From Diplodia intermedia (taxonomy: Eukaryota; Ascomycota; Dothideomycetes; Botryosphaeriales; Botryosphaeriaceae): DNA of 64,000 nucleotides. Below are positions 47,737 to 60,071 of the stretch, in pieces. The notes beneath the pieces are model-generated. The model saw only the letters and a program-made list of their open reading frames with translations, ran no database searches and was not told the origin of the DNA. The DNA is taken from positions 186,001-250,000 of the forward strand of contig JAKEKT010000011.1 in the NCBI GenBank assembly GCA_021495925.1. The letters run 5' to 3'. The position numbers and the translations under genes were made by a program. Position 1 is the stretch's first letter. Each line of letters opens with the position of its first letter.

Positions 47737-48281
47737 GGATCAAAGTGAAGTGTCTGGGGCGGAAGAAAGAGCGAGGCGTGAGCAACCGATGATGGTAATG
47801 AGGGAGAGCACGCTTTCGCGCGGCTAAGACATATGGAATCCAATGACCCAAAACAATCAAAGAATTACCGCTTCGTATATATCAGAAGTGATACTGCTCC
47901 AAAATAACAATTCTGCATTGGCAAAGCTTCTTCCTAGGGGAAATAATGAGCGTCAGTGTACAGACACTAAAAATTACTTCAGCATCCATTACTCACGAAT
48001 GCATGGTATAAAAATTGAACCAAAAAGAAAAAAATAAAGCCGTGTCACTGGTCATGAACATCCGGACTAATTGCGCTTTGCTAGAATACTGGCAATCTGG
48101 GTTCACATTCTCCACAAAACAATTGTATACCACGCTACCATTACTGTTCAGTCTTGTCCAGTCCAACACCACCAAGCTCTCCAGCTGCTTAGCCCCTCAT
48201 CATGACCTAGTCTGACGACGAAGCCTCATTATACGCTCGCGGAAGACAAAAAGAAAAAAAAAGGGCACCATCCCAATCACC
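47737..48281. other. AT-rich gap between convergent genes
   Basis: Clearly more AT-rich than neighbouring DNA. Spacer and 3' untranslated sequence; nothing coding recognised. Confidence 0.5.
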
Positions 48282-49889
48282 CTACACATGAAACCCCAAC
48301 ACCTCATTCGCGCGATCCAACACAGCCCGCTGGCCCGGTACCAACCCCTCAACCGTGCTATCCCACGCCTCCAAGCCCCATGCCCTCCTCCCTTCCCTGC
48401 CCGCCATCCGCGCCACCTGCTCTGCCGTCGGCCTGCCCACGTGCCGACTCTCACCCTCGCCACCGCCAAAGTCCGGGCTGGGCACGCCGCGGCGCCAGCA
48501 GTCGCGCTGCCGGACCAGGTAGGCGGCGTTGCTCTCCGTCAGCGGGCAGGCGGGTATGTACAGGACGGACGAATCCGCTTTCCCGGCGTGCGTGGTGTCG
48601 ACGGCGTGGATGCCGTCGCAATGCCACGACACGTAGTCGCCCGGCCGCACGCGGGGGACGTGCACCATGCTGCGCGCGAGGTCGAGGTGCGGGTGGAGTG
48701 CGGCGCGCAGCTCTTGGCCCTGGCCGGGGGTGGCGCCCTGGAGCCACGAGCTGGGTTCGGGTTGCTCGAGCTGCCAGTTGTGCGGATCGAGGAAGGACGG
48801 GTCGAAGACGTCGGTGGATTTGGAGTCGATCGGACCCTTCTTGGGCGTGAAGAATGGTCGTAGCAGCATGTAGGCGGTGGCGCGGGATAGCAACGGGTTG
48901 ACCAGCAGCGTGCCCTCGGACGGCCCCGTCTCGCTCATGCTCAGCCAGCCCTGGAACATGCGGAACATGCTGCACGCGCCCACGCCCTGATACATGTCCG
49001 AGACCACCGGCAGCCGCGAGCCAGCCTCCCACGGGTCGTACTCCTCCCACCGCCCCTCGAAGATCTTGTCGTACACGCCGCCGCGCCCGTAGCCCTCCGG
49101 CTCCCACCGCTCGACCGACCCACCGTCAACGTGCGGGCCCAGCGCAAACTTGGCATCGCCCGGCTGTCGGATGCGCAGCCGGTCCGCGTATGCCGTGGGG
49201 TGTTGCGTCGATATTTGCGCGTGCGGGTCCGTGGCGTGCCAAAACGACATCAGGTAGCGCTGCGTGCTCAGCACGTCTGGATGCGTGCGCGCCCGCATCT
49301 GCGGCCTCGACCAGTAGAGCTCGAATACTTGAGGGTTGTCGGATGGGAAAGCTGGTGGATGCCGTGTCAGTCCCGTGCCGCAGAGACGCACCGCTCAGAA
49401 GAAGAAATGAAACCCACCCTTCGTGTGCGGATTCTTCCTCACATATTCCTCAATCTCATCTTTGTACCCACGCGCTTCCCTCTCATCCACAACGCCTCTC
49501 ACAATGGCGACGCCTCTTTTTCGGTGTTCGTCGACAAACTCCTGGCTGACGGTCCCGCTCACAATGTCCTTGTACTGCACTTCCGGAACGATTCTGCTGC
49601 CCTGCTCGACAATATGCGGGATCTCGGTACGCAAGTCTTTCAGCAGGCGCTCCCAGGACGCGCGGATCGCATCCTCACGCCCTGCGATGAGGTTCTTCTT
49701 CAATGTGGCATAACGCGGCTCAAGAGGGGTGAACTCCTTCCCGCTGAGCGAAGCGAATGCGTCTGAGATGTCGCCTGCACGTTTCGGCGTCGATGCGGGC
49801 GCGGTCGCGGCGGTGCGGGCTAGATGAAGAGTTGAGGGTAGAGTGGCATGTGTGCGCACGCGCGAGGAGTGGCGGAGCGTGGAGAGCAT
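48282..49889 (-). CDS. DUF1479 Fe(II)-dependent oxygenase-like protein
   Basis: Two exons (49889-49418 and 49351-48282) give 513 aa. The first 35 residues are rich in Arg/Ser/Thr/Ala, possibly mitochondrial targeting. The core starts FTPLEPRYATLKKNLIAGREDAIRASWERLLKDLR, and contains EFVDEHRKRGVAIVRGVVDEREA, ELYWSRPQMRARTHPDVLSTQRYLMSFWH, LGPHVDGGSVERWEPEGY with the His-x-Asp iron pair, GTLLVNPLL, and DYVSWHCDGIHAVD supplying the distal His region. These match DUF1479, a jelly-roll family related to clavaminate synthase (bacterial YbiU). The reaction is not known. It is divergent from the beta-glucosidase gene. Confidence 0.88.
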
Positions 49890-50693
49890 GGTGAAGTTGC
49901 ACTGTGGGGGGTGTTGGTGAGAGGAGATGGCGTCTCACTCAAGGCGAGATGGAACGAGGACGGCAGGGCTGCGAGGGCGGGATGTGACGCTGCGATGGAA
50001 TCTAAGGTGTGATTGATGCAGAGGACATGCTTGCTGACGCCTGCGTTGGTTGGCGGCCCCTTTATGCCGTGCCATGGTCAGAGGTGCTCCACAGAGATTC
50101 TCGAAGATGTGGAGAGCGCGGAATGCGGAGGAAGCGCGGGGCGGCACGGCGGGTAGCTGTGAGGGCGGGCGGGATGCGCATTGGGGTAACTTCGGAATGG
50201 CTAATCATCGGGCGGGTGCTGGATAAACAGTGGATTTCATTCGCTGACGTCGATGGAGGGGCAACGGCGCGGGGCAGCCATCGTGCGACTTTCTCCAAAA
50301 TCGCGATCTCGGCCCGCCTCTCCATCGACCGCCTGCTGTGTCTGCTTGTGCATCCGGCAGAATCGACAAAAGGCCGTCTGCTGCTAGAGGCGACCGTGCC
50401 GTAGGAACCGCCTCCAGCCTCTTCCTGCATCCTCCGTGTACTGAACAGGCAAATCTGCCATCACGAGACGGCGTCGGCGGCACGTCCTCCGTGGCTATAT
50501 TGGAAGAAAGAAGTGGAGAAGGCGCGCGACGGCACTTAAGAAGAGTGCGACGCCCTGCCGAGTCTCTCCATCGTGTTCGCTCGGTTCTCAGCAGAGAGCA
50601 CAATTCCTGAAGTCTCGCGTCCGTCTCGCCGTGTTCGGACAGGAACGATCCGTTCTCGCCGCCAAGGCTCCGTTGAAAGAAAGACAAGCAGTC
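49890..50693. other. Divergent promoter region of DUF1479 and GH1 genes
   Basis: GC-rich; overlapping frames without motifs. No specific site recognised. Confidence 0.5.
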
Positions 50694-52666
50694 ATGACAG
50701 AGGCAGTTCTCCCGAAAGATTTTCTCTGGGGCTTCGCAACCGCAAGGTCCGCTCCCTCTCTCCCGACTCTTCCTCTTTTGTGCCGGTGTCGTCCCTGCGC
50801 CGGGGAAGGAAGGAAAGACTTGGCTTTGGATACTTACTCCATCCAGCTACCAAATCGAGGGTGCGCCTGAGGAAGATGGCCGTGGCCCTAGCATTTGGGA
50901 CACTTTCTGCCGTAAGCCTGGCAAGATCGCCGACGGCAGCAGCGGCGACGTTGCCTGCGACTCGTACCACCGCACCGCTGAAGACATTGCCCTGCTGAAG
51001 CAATGCCGCACCAAGTCCTACCGCTTCTCCCTTTCCTGGTCTCGTGTCATCCCTCTCGGCGGCCGCAACGATCCCATCAACGAGAAGGGCCTTCAGTTCT
51101 ACGTGAAGTTGGCCGACGATCTGATTGCCGCAGGCATCGAGCCGCTGGTGACGTTGTATCACTGGGACCTTCCGGACGAGTTGGACAAGCGGTACGGTGG
51201 ACTTCTGAACAAGGAGGAATTCGTGGCCGACTATACGAACTACGCGAGGGTCGTCTTCAAAGCCTTTGGAAGCAGAGTCAAGTACTGGATCACCTTCAAC
51301 GAGCCTTGGTGCAGCTCCATCCTCGGTTACAGCACCGGGCTGTTTGCTCCAGGCAGGACGAGTGATCGAAGCAAAAATCCCGTGGGAGACAGCTCGCGGG
51401 AGCCATGGATCGTTGGCCACAATCTGTTGATTGCTCACGCTTCAGCAGTGAAGGTGTACAGAGAGGAATTCAAAGCGAAGGACGGGGGCCAAATTGGCAT
51501 TACCCTAAACGGTAAGTCAAAGTTCCCAAAATAACCTCAAACACCACATTGCATTGGCAGGTGAGACGAACGTTGTGTGCTGTCGATCGTCGCCTGGCCC
51601 TTCAGTCGCCCACGGAGCAGTGGTGCCTGTCATCCGTGTAGGCGGAAGCCGCGGGCCTATGCAAACCTAGTCTGGACAACATGTCAGCCTAAGTTTTAGG
51701 TCCGATAAGGCCGGCCTTCGCTTGCCTCATGCGACTTATCCCGTCTCAAGGCGTGTGATGTAGGTGCAGATCGGTACTTCTAACCAGTCGCAGGCGATTA
51801 CATGTACCCATGGGACCCTGAGGATCCGCGTGATGTCGAAGCCGCCAACCGCAAGCATGAGTTCTCCATCTCCTGGTTTGCGGATCCTGTGTACTTCGGC
51901 AAGTACCCTGACAGCATGCGGAAGCAGCTTGGCGAGCGTCTGCCGGAGTTCACTCCCGAGGAGGCAGCGCTGGTCAAGGGTAGCAACGACTTCTACGGCA
52001 TGAACCATTATTGCGCAAACTACGTCAAGCATGTCGACGTGGAGCCGGAGCCGAACGACTTTCTCGGGAACCTTGAGTGCCTGTTCTATAACAAGGAGGG
52101 CGAATGTATTGGCCCCGAAACGCAGAGTCCGTGGCTCAGGCCGAACGCGTTGGGGTTCAGAAAGCTGCTCAAGTGGATAAGGTTCGTTTCTCCAGAAACT
52201 CTGTTGGCCCTGTTCCCGCGACGGGAAGGATAGCCACTTACGCGTGTGACATCAGTGACCGCTACGGCCGCCCCGCCATCTACGTGACGGAGAATGGGAC
52301 GAGTCTGAAGGGAGAGAGTGAGCTGCCGCTGGAGAAACTGCTGGAAGATGATTTCCGGGTCCAGTACTTCGAAGATTACATCCATGCGCTCGCAGATGCG
52401 TGCAGCAAGGACAACGTCGACGTTCGAGGCTACATGGCCTGGTCGTTGATGGAGTAAGCAAGATTGCCCAGCAACGCACAGGGACACCCGGCGGGATTCC
52501 GCGATGGCTGACGATATTTCCCCGCAGTAACTTCGAGTGGGCAGAGGGATACGAGACGCGCTTTGGCGTGTGCTACGTCGACTACGCAGGGGGGCAGAAG
52601 AGATACCCCAAGAAGAGCGCCAGGGTCATTGGTGAGATCTTCGACGCCTTGATGAAGAAGGACTAG
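50694..52666 (+). CDS. GH1 beta-glucosidase, intracellular
   Basis: Five exons (50694-50746, 50847-51511, 51794-52181, 52256-52453, 52528-52666) give 480 aa, the normal GH1 size. No signal peptide: it begins MTEAVLPKDFLWGFATASYQIEGAP. The acid/base Glu is in WITFNEPWC and the nucleophile Glu in YVTENGT; SYRFSLSWSRVIPLGG, VTLYHWDLP, NDFYGMNHY, YMAWSLMDNFEWAEGY and FGVCYVDY complete the active-site pocket. It hydrolyses cellobiose and other beta-glucosides and may form inducers of cellulase genes. The second intron is 282 nt, four to five times the usual size here, yet both borders restore LNGDYMYPWDP, so it is intact. Confidence 0.95.
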
Positions 52667-55600
52667 CTCGGCTGGCAGGTCTCGGCATCAGACGAGATTG
52701 CGAGCCAGTTTTAGGCGGAGGTTCTGCCGGCAGGGCGCGAAAAGGGGCTATGCTGGCACGGCAGATGGGCGTAGCGCGAGTCGACTGCCGTGCCGGGGAA
52801 TTGACAGGCACCAAACGAGGCTGAGACGCTGGGTTTCGCCGTGAGGCGGCGGCATGCGGATGGGGTCGTCAACGGCGTGGCATGACAGCGGAAGCAACGG
52901 TGGGCAGGCGCATCAGCCCTTGCTTGTTCGTTTAAGCGAAAATGGTATCAATTTGCTGGTCCACGCCCCGCGCTCAGCTGTTTTGGCACCAGCACAGTGC
53001 CGATACTGTGCGATTGCCAGCCCGGGGACTCGAAATAGGAGTAGTGCTGCCCACCATCGGTCCTACTGCCATGCTCCAGCACGCAGCCAGCTGCATCTGG
53101 AGGCTGCTGGCTTGCCCGACACGTGCTGGAAGTGCTACGTACGGCCGCAAGGGGGGCGGCAGGATCGCGCTGCGTGGCCACCCGGCGCTACCGTCGGGCT
53201 TTCTGAAGACGCGCAGCTGGCTGCTCGCTACTGCAGTTGCGCAGGGCAGCCGGCGTGGCTGCAAGCGTGGGTGTGGGCGTGCGCGTGGACGTGGACGTGG
53301 GCGAGGGTGTGGGCGAGGTGGTCCCTGGTCGAATGAGCAAGGCTGAAACGCCCATATGCGCCAGCGGGGAGACGCCGAGGAGTCTCCGCCCCAGGCACTC
53401 AGCGGACCTGGAGGTATCTCCGCCAGGCTCCGCTACTGCGACGCGGCATGGACCATCCACCCTACGCCCTGCAGGAGCCGGCGTGCGGCGCGACGCGAGG
53501 GACATGTCACTTGTGCGCCCCGTTCGAGACGGTGCATTGGGCCGCTGGGCGGGCAGCTGCCAGCGGAAGGGGTGCTCCGCACCAAGCTTGTGGTGGACTG
53601 GGACCGTTGCTGGGAGGAGCTTGAGCGCACGGGAGGGATTCGACGCTCAGGTACGCCCGCGCTGCTACCCACACCACCCCCCTAGCTCGCCTAAGCCCTA
53701 AAACCCCAGCGTACGTGCGCTACGGTGACGGTGGTGTGCGGCTGTGCCTCGACGAGGGCGTGCATGCTTTTTCGCCGGCCACGCTTGTGCTGGACCAGAT
53801 GCCAGATCTGCACGCCAGTTGCAGCCCAACGTCTTCGCTGCAACAATATCGCGACACGAACACCGCCGTTTCAGGGTCCTTCTGCACACGCCGGCTGTGC
53901 CTCATCTGCAGCACTGCAGGCCGCAGCCATGGCCATGCACGCCTCCCGCCAGCCAGCAACATGTCTCGTGGCGTGCTCCGCGCATGCAGCAGACCACATG
54001 GCTTAGGTTTGCTTCGTCTGCCTCACCATGGGAGCATGTCGCCCATGGCGCGGCGGCAAACGCGTTAGGCGGGCGGAGGTGGTGTTTAGCTGTGGTGCTA
54101 CTTGCATAGAGCGGGTTGCGCAATCCTGGGACGCACTGTCCAACCATCCGTGTGCTGGTATGCCAGAGACGGTCGTGCGAAGCGCCGAGCCCAGCCGACG
54201 CCCATGCGCCGCTGAAATCACCGAAAGATGGACGCACAGGACAGCCGCTCTTCGTGAAGAAGCTCAGCTGCACAGGAGATCGGCGGTGTCAAGCGGGCGA
54301 TGACGACGGCCATCTGGGCAACGAACCTGCATCTTGGCTTTCCTGGACCTCACCCCCCTCACCCCAGCAGCACGAAACCTCTCCCTCCCACTGAGGCATT
54401 TTCCGCCGCCTTCCCTGCTGTCCTGCCCACTGCCGGCCGCCCGCGCCAGTGCTCCCGCCCGCCCATGCTGCATCGAGTCCGCGATAGCGAGCGCGCTGCA
54501 ATCAAAGCCATGCTTCGCCCAGTGCGCTGAAACGCGCGCGGCGGAGGGCGTGTGGACGGGATGCATGGGCGGACTTGCGCGTCTGCCGTCGCCCTGCCAT
54601 GGCCCCCTGCGTGATGTTGGCCAGCGTGTGCGGCTCCGCTGTGCGGGCGCGGCGGCGATGGTGGTGGTGCTGGGCGGCCGGCGTCCCGCTCCAATGCCGC
54701 CCGAAACGGCAAGACCAGCTGCAAGAAACATCCTGCGCCCACGCTGTCCGCTTGCCGGCTCCTTCTGCCCCGGTCGGGAAATCGAGAGCAGGTTCCGCCG
54801 CGGGCGCGGCTTCTGAGCCCGCAGGCAGTCCGAGCCAACGAATCCGAACCCGCACGCCGCCGCCGCCCCCATCTATTATGCCCATCTGTGCCCGCGCCCG
54901 CCGCGCCGCCGTCACCGCCCTCGCACAGCCCGGTGCCCGGTGGCCGGCGGAGGAATCGGGAGATAGACCACAGCCGGCGGCATGCCCTCCCAGCGCCAAG
55001 ACGGCCGTTGGCGACAGTTCCTGGCGATCTCCACCGACACCAGGCTCAGAATTTGCCGGCCGATATCGAGGCTCGTGGGCAGCCACGTGCGGCGCCGGCA
55101 CATTTTGCTCTGCCGGCTAGGCCGGCCGGCCGCTGGGCTGCAGGCTAGGGACTGGCGTGGACAGGCCTGTGACGCGGTGCCCTGCGTGCAAAGCGAGCTG
55201 GTGGCGTGGGAGCGGGCGCCATTCGGGGCGTCCAGCTGTGCTGCCATGTGGCCGGCGCAGGGGTCTTCCACGGCAGTGGATGCGCCAGCGGCAGGCATTG
55301 GGCGCGGGGCTCTATCGCGATCAGCTCGTCCAATTTGACGCGGACGGCGACGAAGGATCTGTGTGGGCGTCTGGCGGGCATGGCATGTCCCGTCATGCCC
55401 TCCGCACAGGCACCGGAGATCTGGACGCGCAGCTCTGGGGTGCACCGGCGATTGGGCCGCTGTTGCTGCTGAGGCTGGCGATGCGAGCGCACACCGGCGG
55501 CCAAACTACGTTCGCTGGCATCGAAACGGCTTCCTCCCGGCGCCGTGCCAAGCCCATGTAAAGCGTCTCGAAAATTCGAAAGTGAAACCCCTTCCCCGCA

Positions 55601-55953
55601 AAGAGGCGCACGTGTGCCTACCGTCGTGTTGGAATCCGAGGGGAGCGAGCCCGCGCAAGCCTCACTCGCATCGCAAAAGAGCCGGCGCTGGAGCGCCGCT
55701 GCGATCTGACCATAGGCGTAGCTGCGCCCTCACCTGATAGTCCTAGTCTTCCCAGGCCCTGGCCACATACCTGGTGCGGGCGGTGTCGATGGATCCTCAC
55801 TGCCATTTCTCCTGATCTGCTATTGCAGAAACTTATCTGCAACCGTGGTGGCCCGGCTGCCAACTTTCGCCCGCCTACAAGTACCCAATATACGCACCGC
55901 TGGGCGCCCCCCACATACATCGCTTCCTCCCTCACCGCCGTCCCGAGTGCGGA
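52667..55953. other. GC-rich gene-free stretch with a repeat copy
   Basis: Open frames crowd all six phases but their translations are Arg/Pro/Ala/Cys-rich with no domain. Part is a dispersed repeat. The end before 55954 is likely the bZIP gene's leader and promoter. Confidence 0.45.
53290..53645 (+). repeat. Dispersed repeat, longer copy
   Basis: Homologous to 44617-44790 but with two extra segments (about 53362-53461 and 53506-53604). An open frame spans the copy (MSKAETPICASG ... REGFDAQ) and the shorter copy has a related, differently truncated frame (MSKAETPVC ... RRAARREG), so the source may have been a gene or a non-autonomous element. No terminal inverted repeats were recognised. Confidence 0.7.
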
Positions 55954-57263
55954 ATGTCCATTACCACCGCCATCAGACCGCTTCACAGTCCCGTCGAGTA
56001 CCGGAGCCGTTATTCAATGAGTGCCCAGTCCAACCACAGCATCTCGTCTGTCAAGACGACGCCCTCCTACGAGGGTCAGTCGTCTGACACGGACTCGAAG
56101 AAAAATTCGACGCCCACCCCTACCGGCTCCGCCAACGCCCAGCATGGCGCCCAGCCCGGCGCCAAACGCCGCCCGTCGAGAGCAGGCACCCGCAGCGTCA
56201 GCACGCTGACGGCCGCCCAGCTGGAGCGCAAGAGGGCCAACGACCGTGAGGCCCAGCGGGCCATCCGCCAGCGCACCAAGGACCACATTGAGAGCCTGGA
56301 GAGACGGGTGGCCGAGCTCACCGCGCGGGAGCAGGCCAACGGACGCATCCACGAGATCATGCAGCGCAACGACGACCTCGAGCAAGAGAATGCCATCCTG
56401 CGCCAGCGCCTCAACCACGCCATGGCTGCGCTCGGCCAGGCGGGCTACCAGGAGAGCAATGGTATGTTGCTGAGCCACGGCCCCGTATACTACTTCGCCG
56501 GCCGGCACAACGCGCGTTGAGCACCGGCGGGGGAGAAAAAGCAAAATCGGCGGTTTGGCTGACAGTTCCGCGTTTTGCAGGCCTGCCAAGCGAAAGCGGC
56601 ATCCTTGCAACGAACGGCGCACCGTCGCCAAGCGACAGGATACACATCATGAACCAGCCCAGGCCATCGTCGACTCCCACTGCCCGCAGTGTGCCTTCTG
56701 TCACGGGCGCAAGCGTGCCGAACGTGCCCTCGCAGGCCGACCAGTGGCATCACCCGCACGCGAATCCGCACGCGCATCCTGGATACAGCCCGGCAGCCAC
56801 CACCTCCACCTCCGGAGCAGATTCCGCACCGCCCGTCGACGTTGCTGCCCCGCCGGATGCCATGCGCTGGAGCCCCCACGGTTCGCACGTCAATGCCCCC
56901 GTCTCCGTCGCCGAGAGCAGCATGCATCCCGTAGATAATTCTGTGCCGCATTCCATGGGCTACGGCGGCTACGTGTTGGATGCCAGTGGCCGCCCCGTGC
57001 AGTCCCAATACGAAGCCCAGAGCCAGCAAATGGGATACAGCCATATACCTGTCTCTAACGCCCCGCCGCACCCGCCTTCCTATCACGACCAGCGTCATCT
57101 TCCAGTCCAGATGCCGAACCCTCCCTCATCCTACTCGCAGTATCCCCAACCACAGAGCTACATCCCCTCATCGCACCATGGAGAGCCAATGATCCAACGA
57201 TCGCCGATGGAGGGCCAGCACATGATGTACAGCATTCCGTCAAACGTGAAGCCGGAGCAATGA
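55954..57263 (+). CDS. bZIP transcription factor
   Basis: Two exons (55954-56461 and 56581-57263) give 396 aa; an in-frame ATG at 56017 (MSAQSNHSISS) is an equally good start. The basic region reads ERKRANDREAQRAIRQRTKDHIESLE, with the N-x-x-x-Q-R spacing of DNA-contact residues (NDREAQRAIRQR), followed by a short leucine zipper (LERRVAEL ... RNDDLEQENAILRQRLNHAM). The N-terminus is Ser/Thr-rich and the C-terminal 230 residues are disordered, rich in Pro, Ser, His and Gln (HPHANPHAHP; SYSQYPQPQSY). This form of basic region occurs in a fungus-specific group of bZIPs; targets cannot be read from sequence. Confidence 0.9.
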
Positions 57264-58245
57264 GTTTTGCCAGGGATGGAGTTGTATGGAAAGGAAAGGA
57301 AACATCGCCGCACGCATATCCAGCCGTTGCATCCCGCCGTGCCACCAGGGCCACACGATTTGGGAGGCGATTCTCAACGCTGGAAAATTTGCGGTGCTGC
57401 GCTCTGTCCAGGCACCGCTTCAGGCACCGGTCTCGGCTGAGCGCCGCACGCAGGCGCGAACGGATTTGGCACTCTAGCCGGGGTTTCAATCGGCAGAGTG
57501 GCCCTCCACGGCGCCGCATGAACTACGCAACTGGCGTCGAAAGCGCGCCAGGAACGCGTCAAAGATAGGAACTGTTTGTATCATCTAACAGTAATACGAA
57601 GGACCGCAATATCAACACCATTATTTCTTGCCGCCCTTATCCGTCGTCCTACGTCATCACCATGCGAAAACCGTTTTCTTAACACTTGGGGATAAGGTCG
57701 CAATCCCAGGATCACGAAGCGTCTTCTAGGGAATTTACCGCGACTAAGACCCTCAGGCCCCTCGGCAGATGACTCGTGGAGGTCGACGCTTCCAGACCCC
57801 GGTACCCTGATGAACGTCCCGCCGGTCCATGCTCCGCGGCTTTGGATGGGAGGACCCGGCACGGCCCCAGCTGACCGTGGACCGCAGCTCCGGACCCCGG
57901 ATCCCGACACTGACTCGGCTACGTGTATCAGGACGATTTATGCACGTCCCGGGCGACGTCGTTTTCTGCCTGTTGTTCGCGGATCTTGGCCAGGATCCCC
58001 GGATACTGCCGAGGACGCAACCGTATCAGCCAATCGCTTTCCTTTGTGAGGGGCGAGGGTACGTCGACCAAGTGAAGGGTTGAAATTGCACTTCGCCCTA
58101 TGCTTGTCCTCTCACCACCAGTGCACCACGTCCGCCAACTTCGGCTGATCTGCCTCCGGGACACGAGAACGGGCCGAATGTGCGTGCGACAGCCCGCAGG
58201 GGGCCTGGAAAGTGAGAGAAAGGAAGCGACATCCGCCGATGAGGC
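57264..58245. other. Gap between convergent bZIP and oxygenase genes
   Basis: Contains repeated CCCCGGATCC/GACCCCGG-like words around 57.8-58.0 kb but no clear element. No gene recognised. Confidence 0.45.
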
Positions 58246-60071
58246 CTACTGTAAGGGCTGGAGGGGCAGATAACTCACCCACTTCTCACCGACATCCGGG
58301 TGGCTCCGGACTCGGTTCAACAACGTCGCCTCGCCCAGGTGGCCCCACCGTCCCTTCACAAAGGCAAAATCGACCTTATCGTCGCGCCTTTCGCGCTTCA
58401 AGGCCCGCACCGCCTTAGGCACGTCCATTTCTTCAAACCGCGCATCATAGCTGACGCCCTGGAAGAACGGGATGCTATAGCGGGGCCCTTCCCCGCAACG
58501 CGGGCTCAGGACCCTGTGCGTCGTCGATGCACACACACCTTGGGTGATGGCTTCGAGGCCTTGCCCTATAGCAACGACCAACGTGTTGGGCTTCGGTGGG
58601 CAGTCTATCCACTCTCCCGCTGCGTTCAGAGCCTGCAGTCCGCGATGCGGCGAGGCCTGCAAGAGGTAGGAGGTGAGCATGCTGTCCTTATGCGGGCCCA
58701 CACCCTGTCGCGCAATCTCGTCGTTGTCGTCCACGTCCGGTGACACCTCCGGGTACTTGATGACTTTCAGCTTGTGCTGTTGGTCGGCGTCAAAGAACCG
58801 GTCAAACGCGTCGGGAGGCAGACCGATTGCCTCGGCTATCAGCGACGTGAAAAAAGTGCTAATGCCCGACATGGCATGCATGTACTCCTCGAACACGGCT
58901 CGGAAGCGTGGCAAGTACTGCGACGACGGCCATTGATTCGGTGCCCGCATGTTGTAATAAAGGGGTGCGTCCGGCCCCGGAAGTTCATGCGGCGTGGAGA
59001 GGTCGAGTTGCTCACGATGGTCGGCGTGCATCGCCGTCGTCTCGTTGTCCAACTGCACGAAGAAATGGTCAGCATCGAAACCGATATTGGGACCACGTCA
59101 AAACGCAGAGACGACAAGAAAGAAAGAAACAACGCCCTTCTCGGAAAGCCTGAGATCTTGCCCTTACCCGTCGCAGCCCACCAGGAAAACCCTCAGTGGA
59201 GTTCGATGCTCCATATTATTTTCCTCCCTTCAAGCCTCCTTCATGTCTTTTCTACATTTTCTCTTGTACACGATTCACCATCTCATTCTACTTTACAACC
59301 TGTATTGTTTCGCTTTTCTTTCCGCACATGTATAGACTGGGTCGCATATAGACGGTGGAGTTTGGTTTTTATCCTTTTGAATGCAAAGATACCACAACAG
59401 CAGCTCGAAAATCGCATGTAACAACATTAGAATTGAGCAAAGCACAAATGTAAGAGAAAGTAGTTCTACTGTCATCAACGTCGATGATAACTTCATCAAT
59501 TATGAGACACTTCAAAGACAGCGACAAATGAAGTGACCGCAACGCCAAGATGAATTCTTTGTGATCAACAACAGAGTTACTGAATTCGTAAAAGCATGCG
59601 CCGGACATTCCGTCATTGAGCAAGAAAAGCACGCAATCGAAAGCGAGCGCAACGACAATCCAACAACACCAACGGTGGAGTGAGAAAGGTGGGAGGAAGA
59701 TAAGAGAAGAGGGGGGGCACAGAGAGAAGACTTCAACTCACCCTACTCCAGCCCAAGAAGCTCTTCTCGTTCTTCATCTCGATGCGCCGCTTCTCGGCGT
59801 CGGGCAGCCTGTCGGCGGCGAAGAAGCCGACGCCCTCGGCCACGGCGTCGGCGAGCAGCCGCGCCGGCAAGGCCGCCTCACCGGTCACGTCGAGATAGAG
59901 GAAGCCGACGTCGAGCAAGGCCGCGCGCAACGCCGCCAGGAAGCGCGGCTTGGTGGCCGGGCTGCGGGCGTCGCGCAGCGCGAGCGTCGGGATCGCCGCG
60001 AACGACGAGGACGACGGCGGCGCCCCATCATCAGGAGGAGTCCGTGTCTCGGCCGTTTCGTCGACGGCCAT
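58246..60071 (-). CDS. 2-oxoglutarate/Fe(II) oxygenase (isopenicillin N synthase-like)
   Basis: Two exons (60071-59742 and 59052-58246) give 378 aa. Exon 1 is the N-terminal DIOX_N part (IPTLALRDARSP ... LLDVGFLYLDVTGEAALPA ... KNEKSFLGWSR), exon 2 continues REQLDLSTPHELPGPDAPLYYNMRAPNQWP and the catalytic core: GPHKDSMLTSYLLQ (His-x-Asp), ALNAAGEWIDCPPKPNTLVVAIGQGLEAITQG, STTHRVLSP (second His) and RYSIPFFQG (Arg-x-Ser that binds 2-oxoglutarate). All iron and cosubstrate ligands are intact. Such fungal proteins act in secondary metabolism or unknown oxidations. The intron is 689 nt, far larger than others in the window; both borders are canonical and restore the family sequence, but an additional tiny exon is possible. 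Confidence 0.83.

Noticed and set aside
53694..53706. CCCTAAAACCCC, similar to a telomere repeat
   Set aside because: Only one imperfect unit, not an array.
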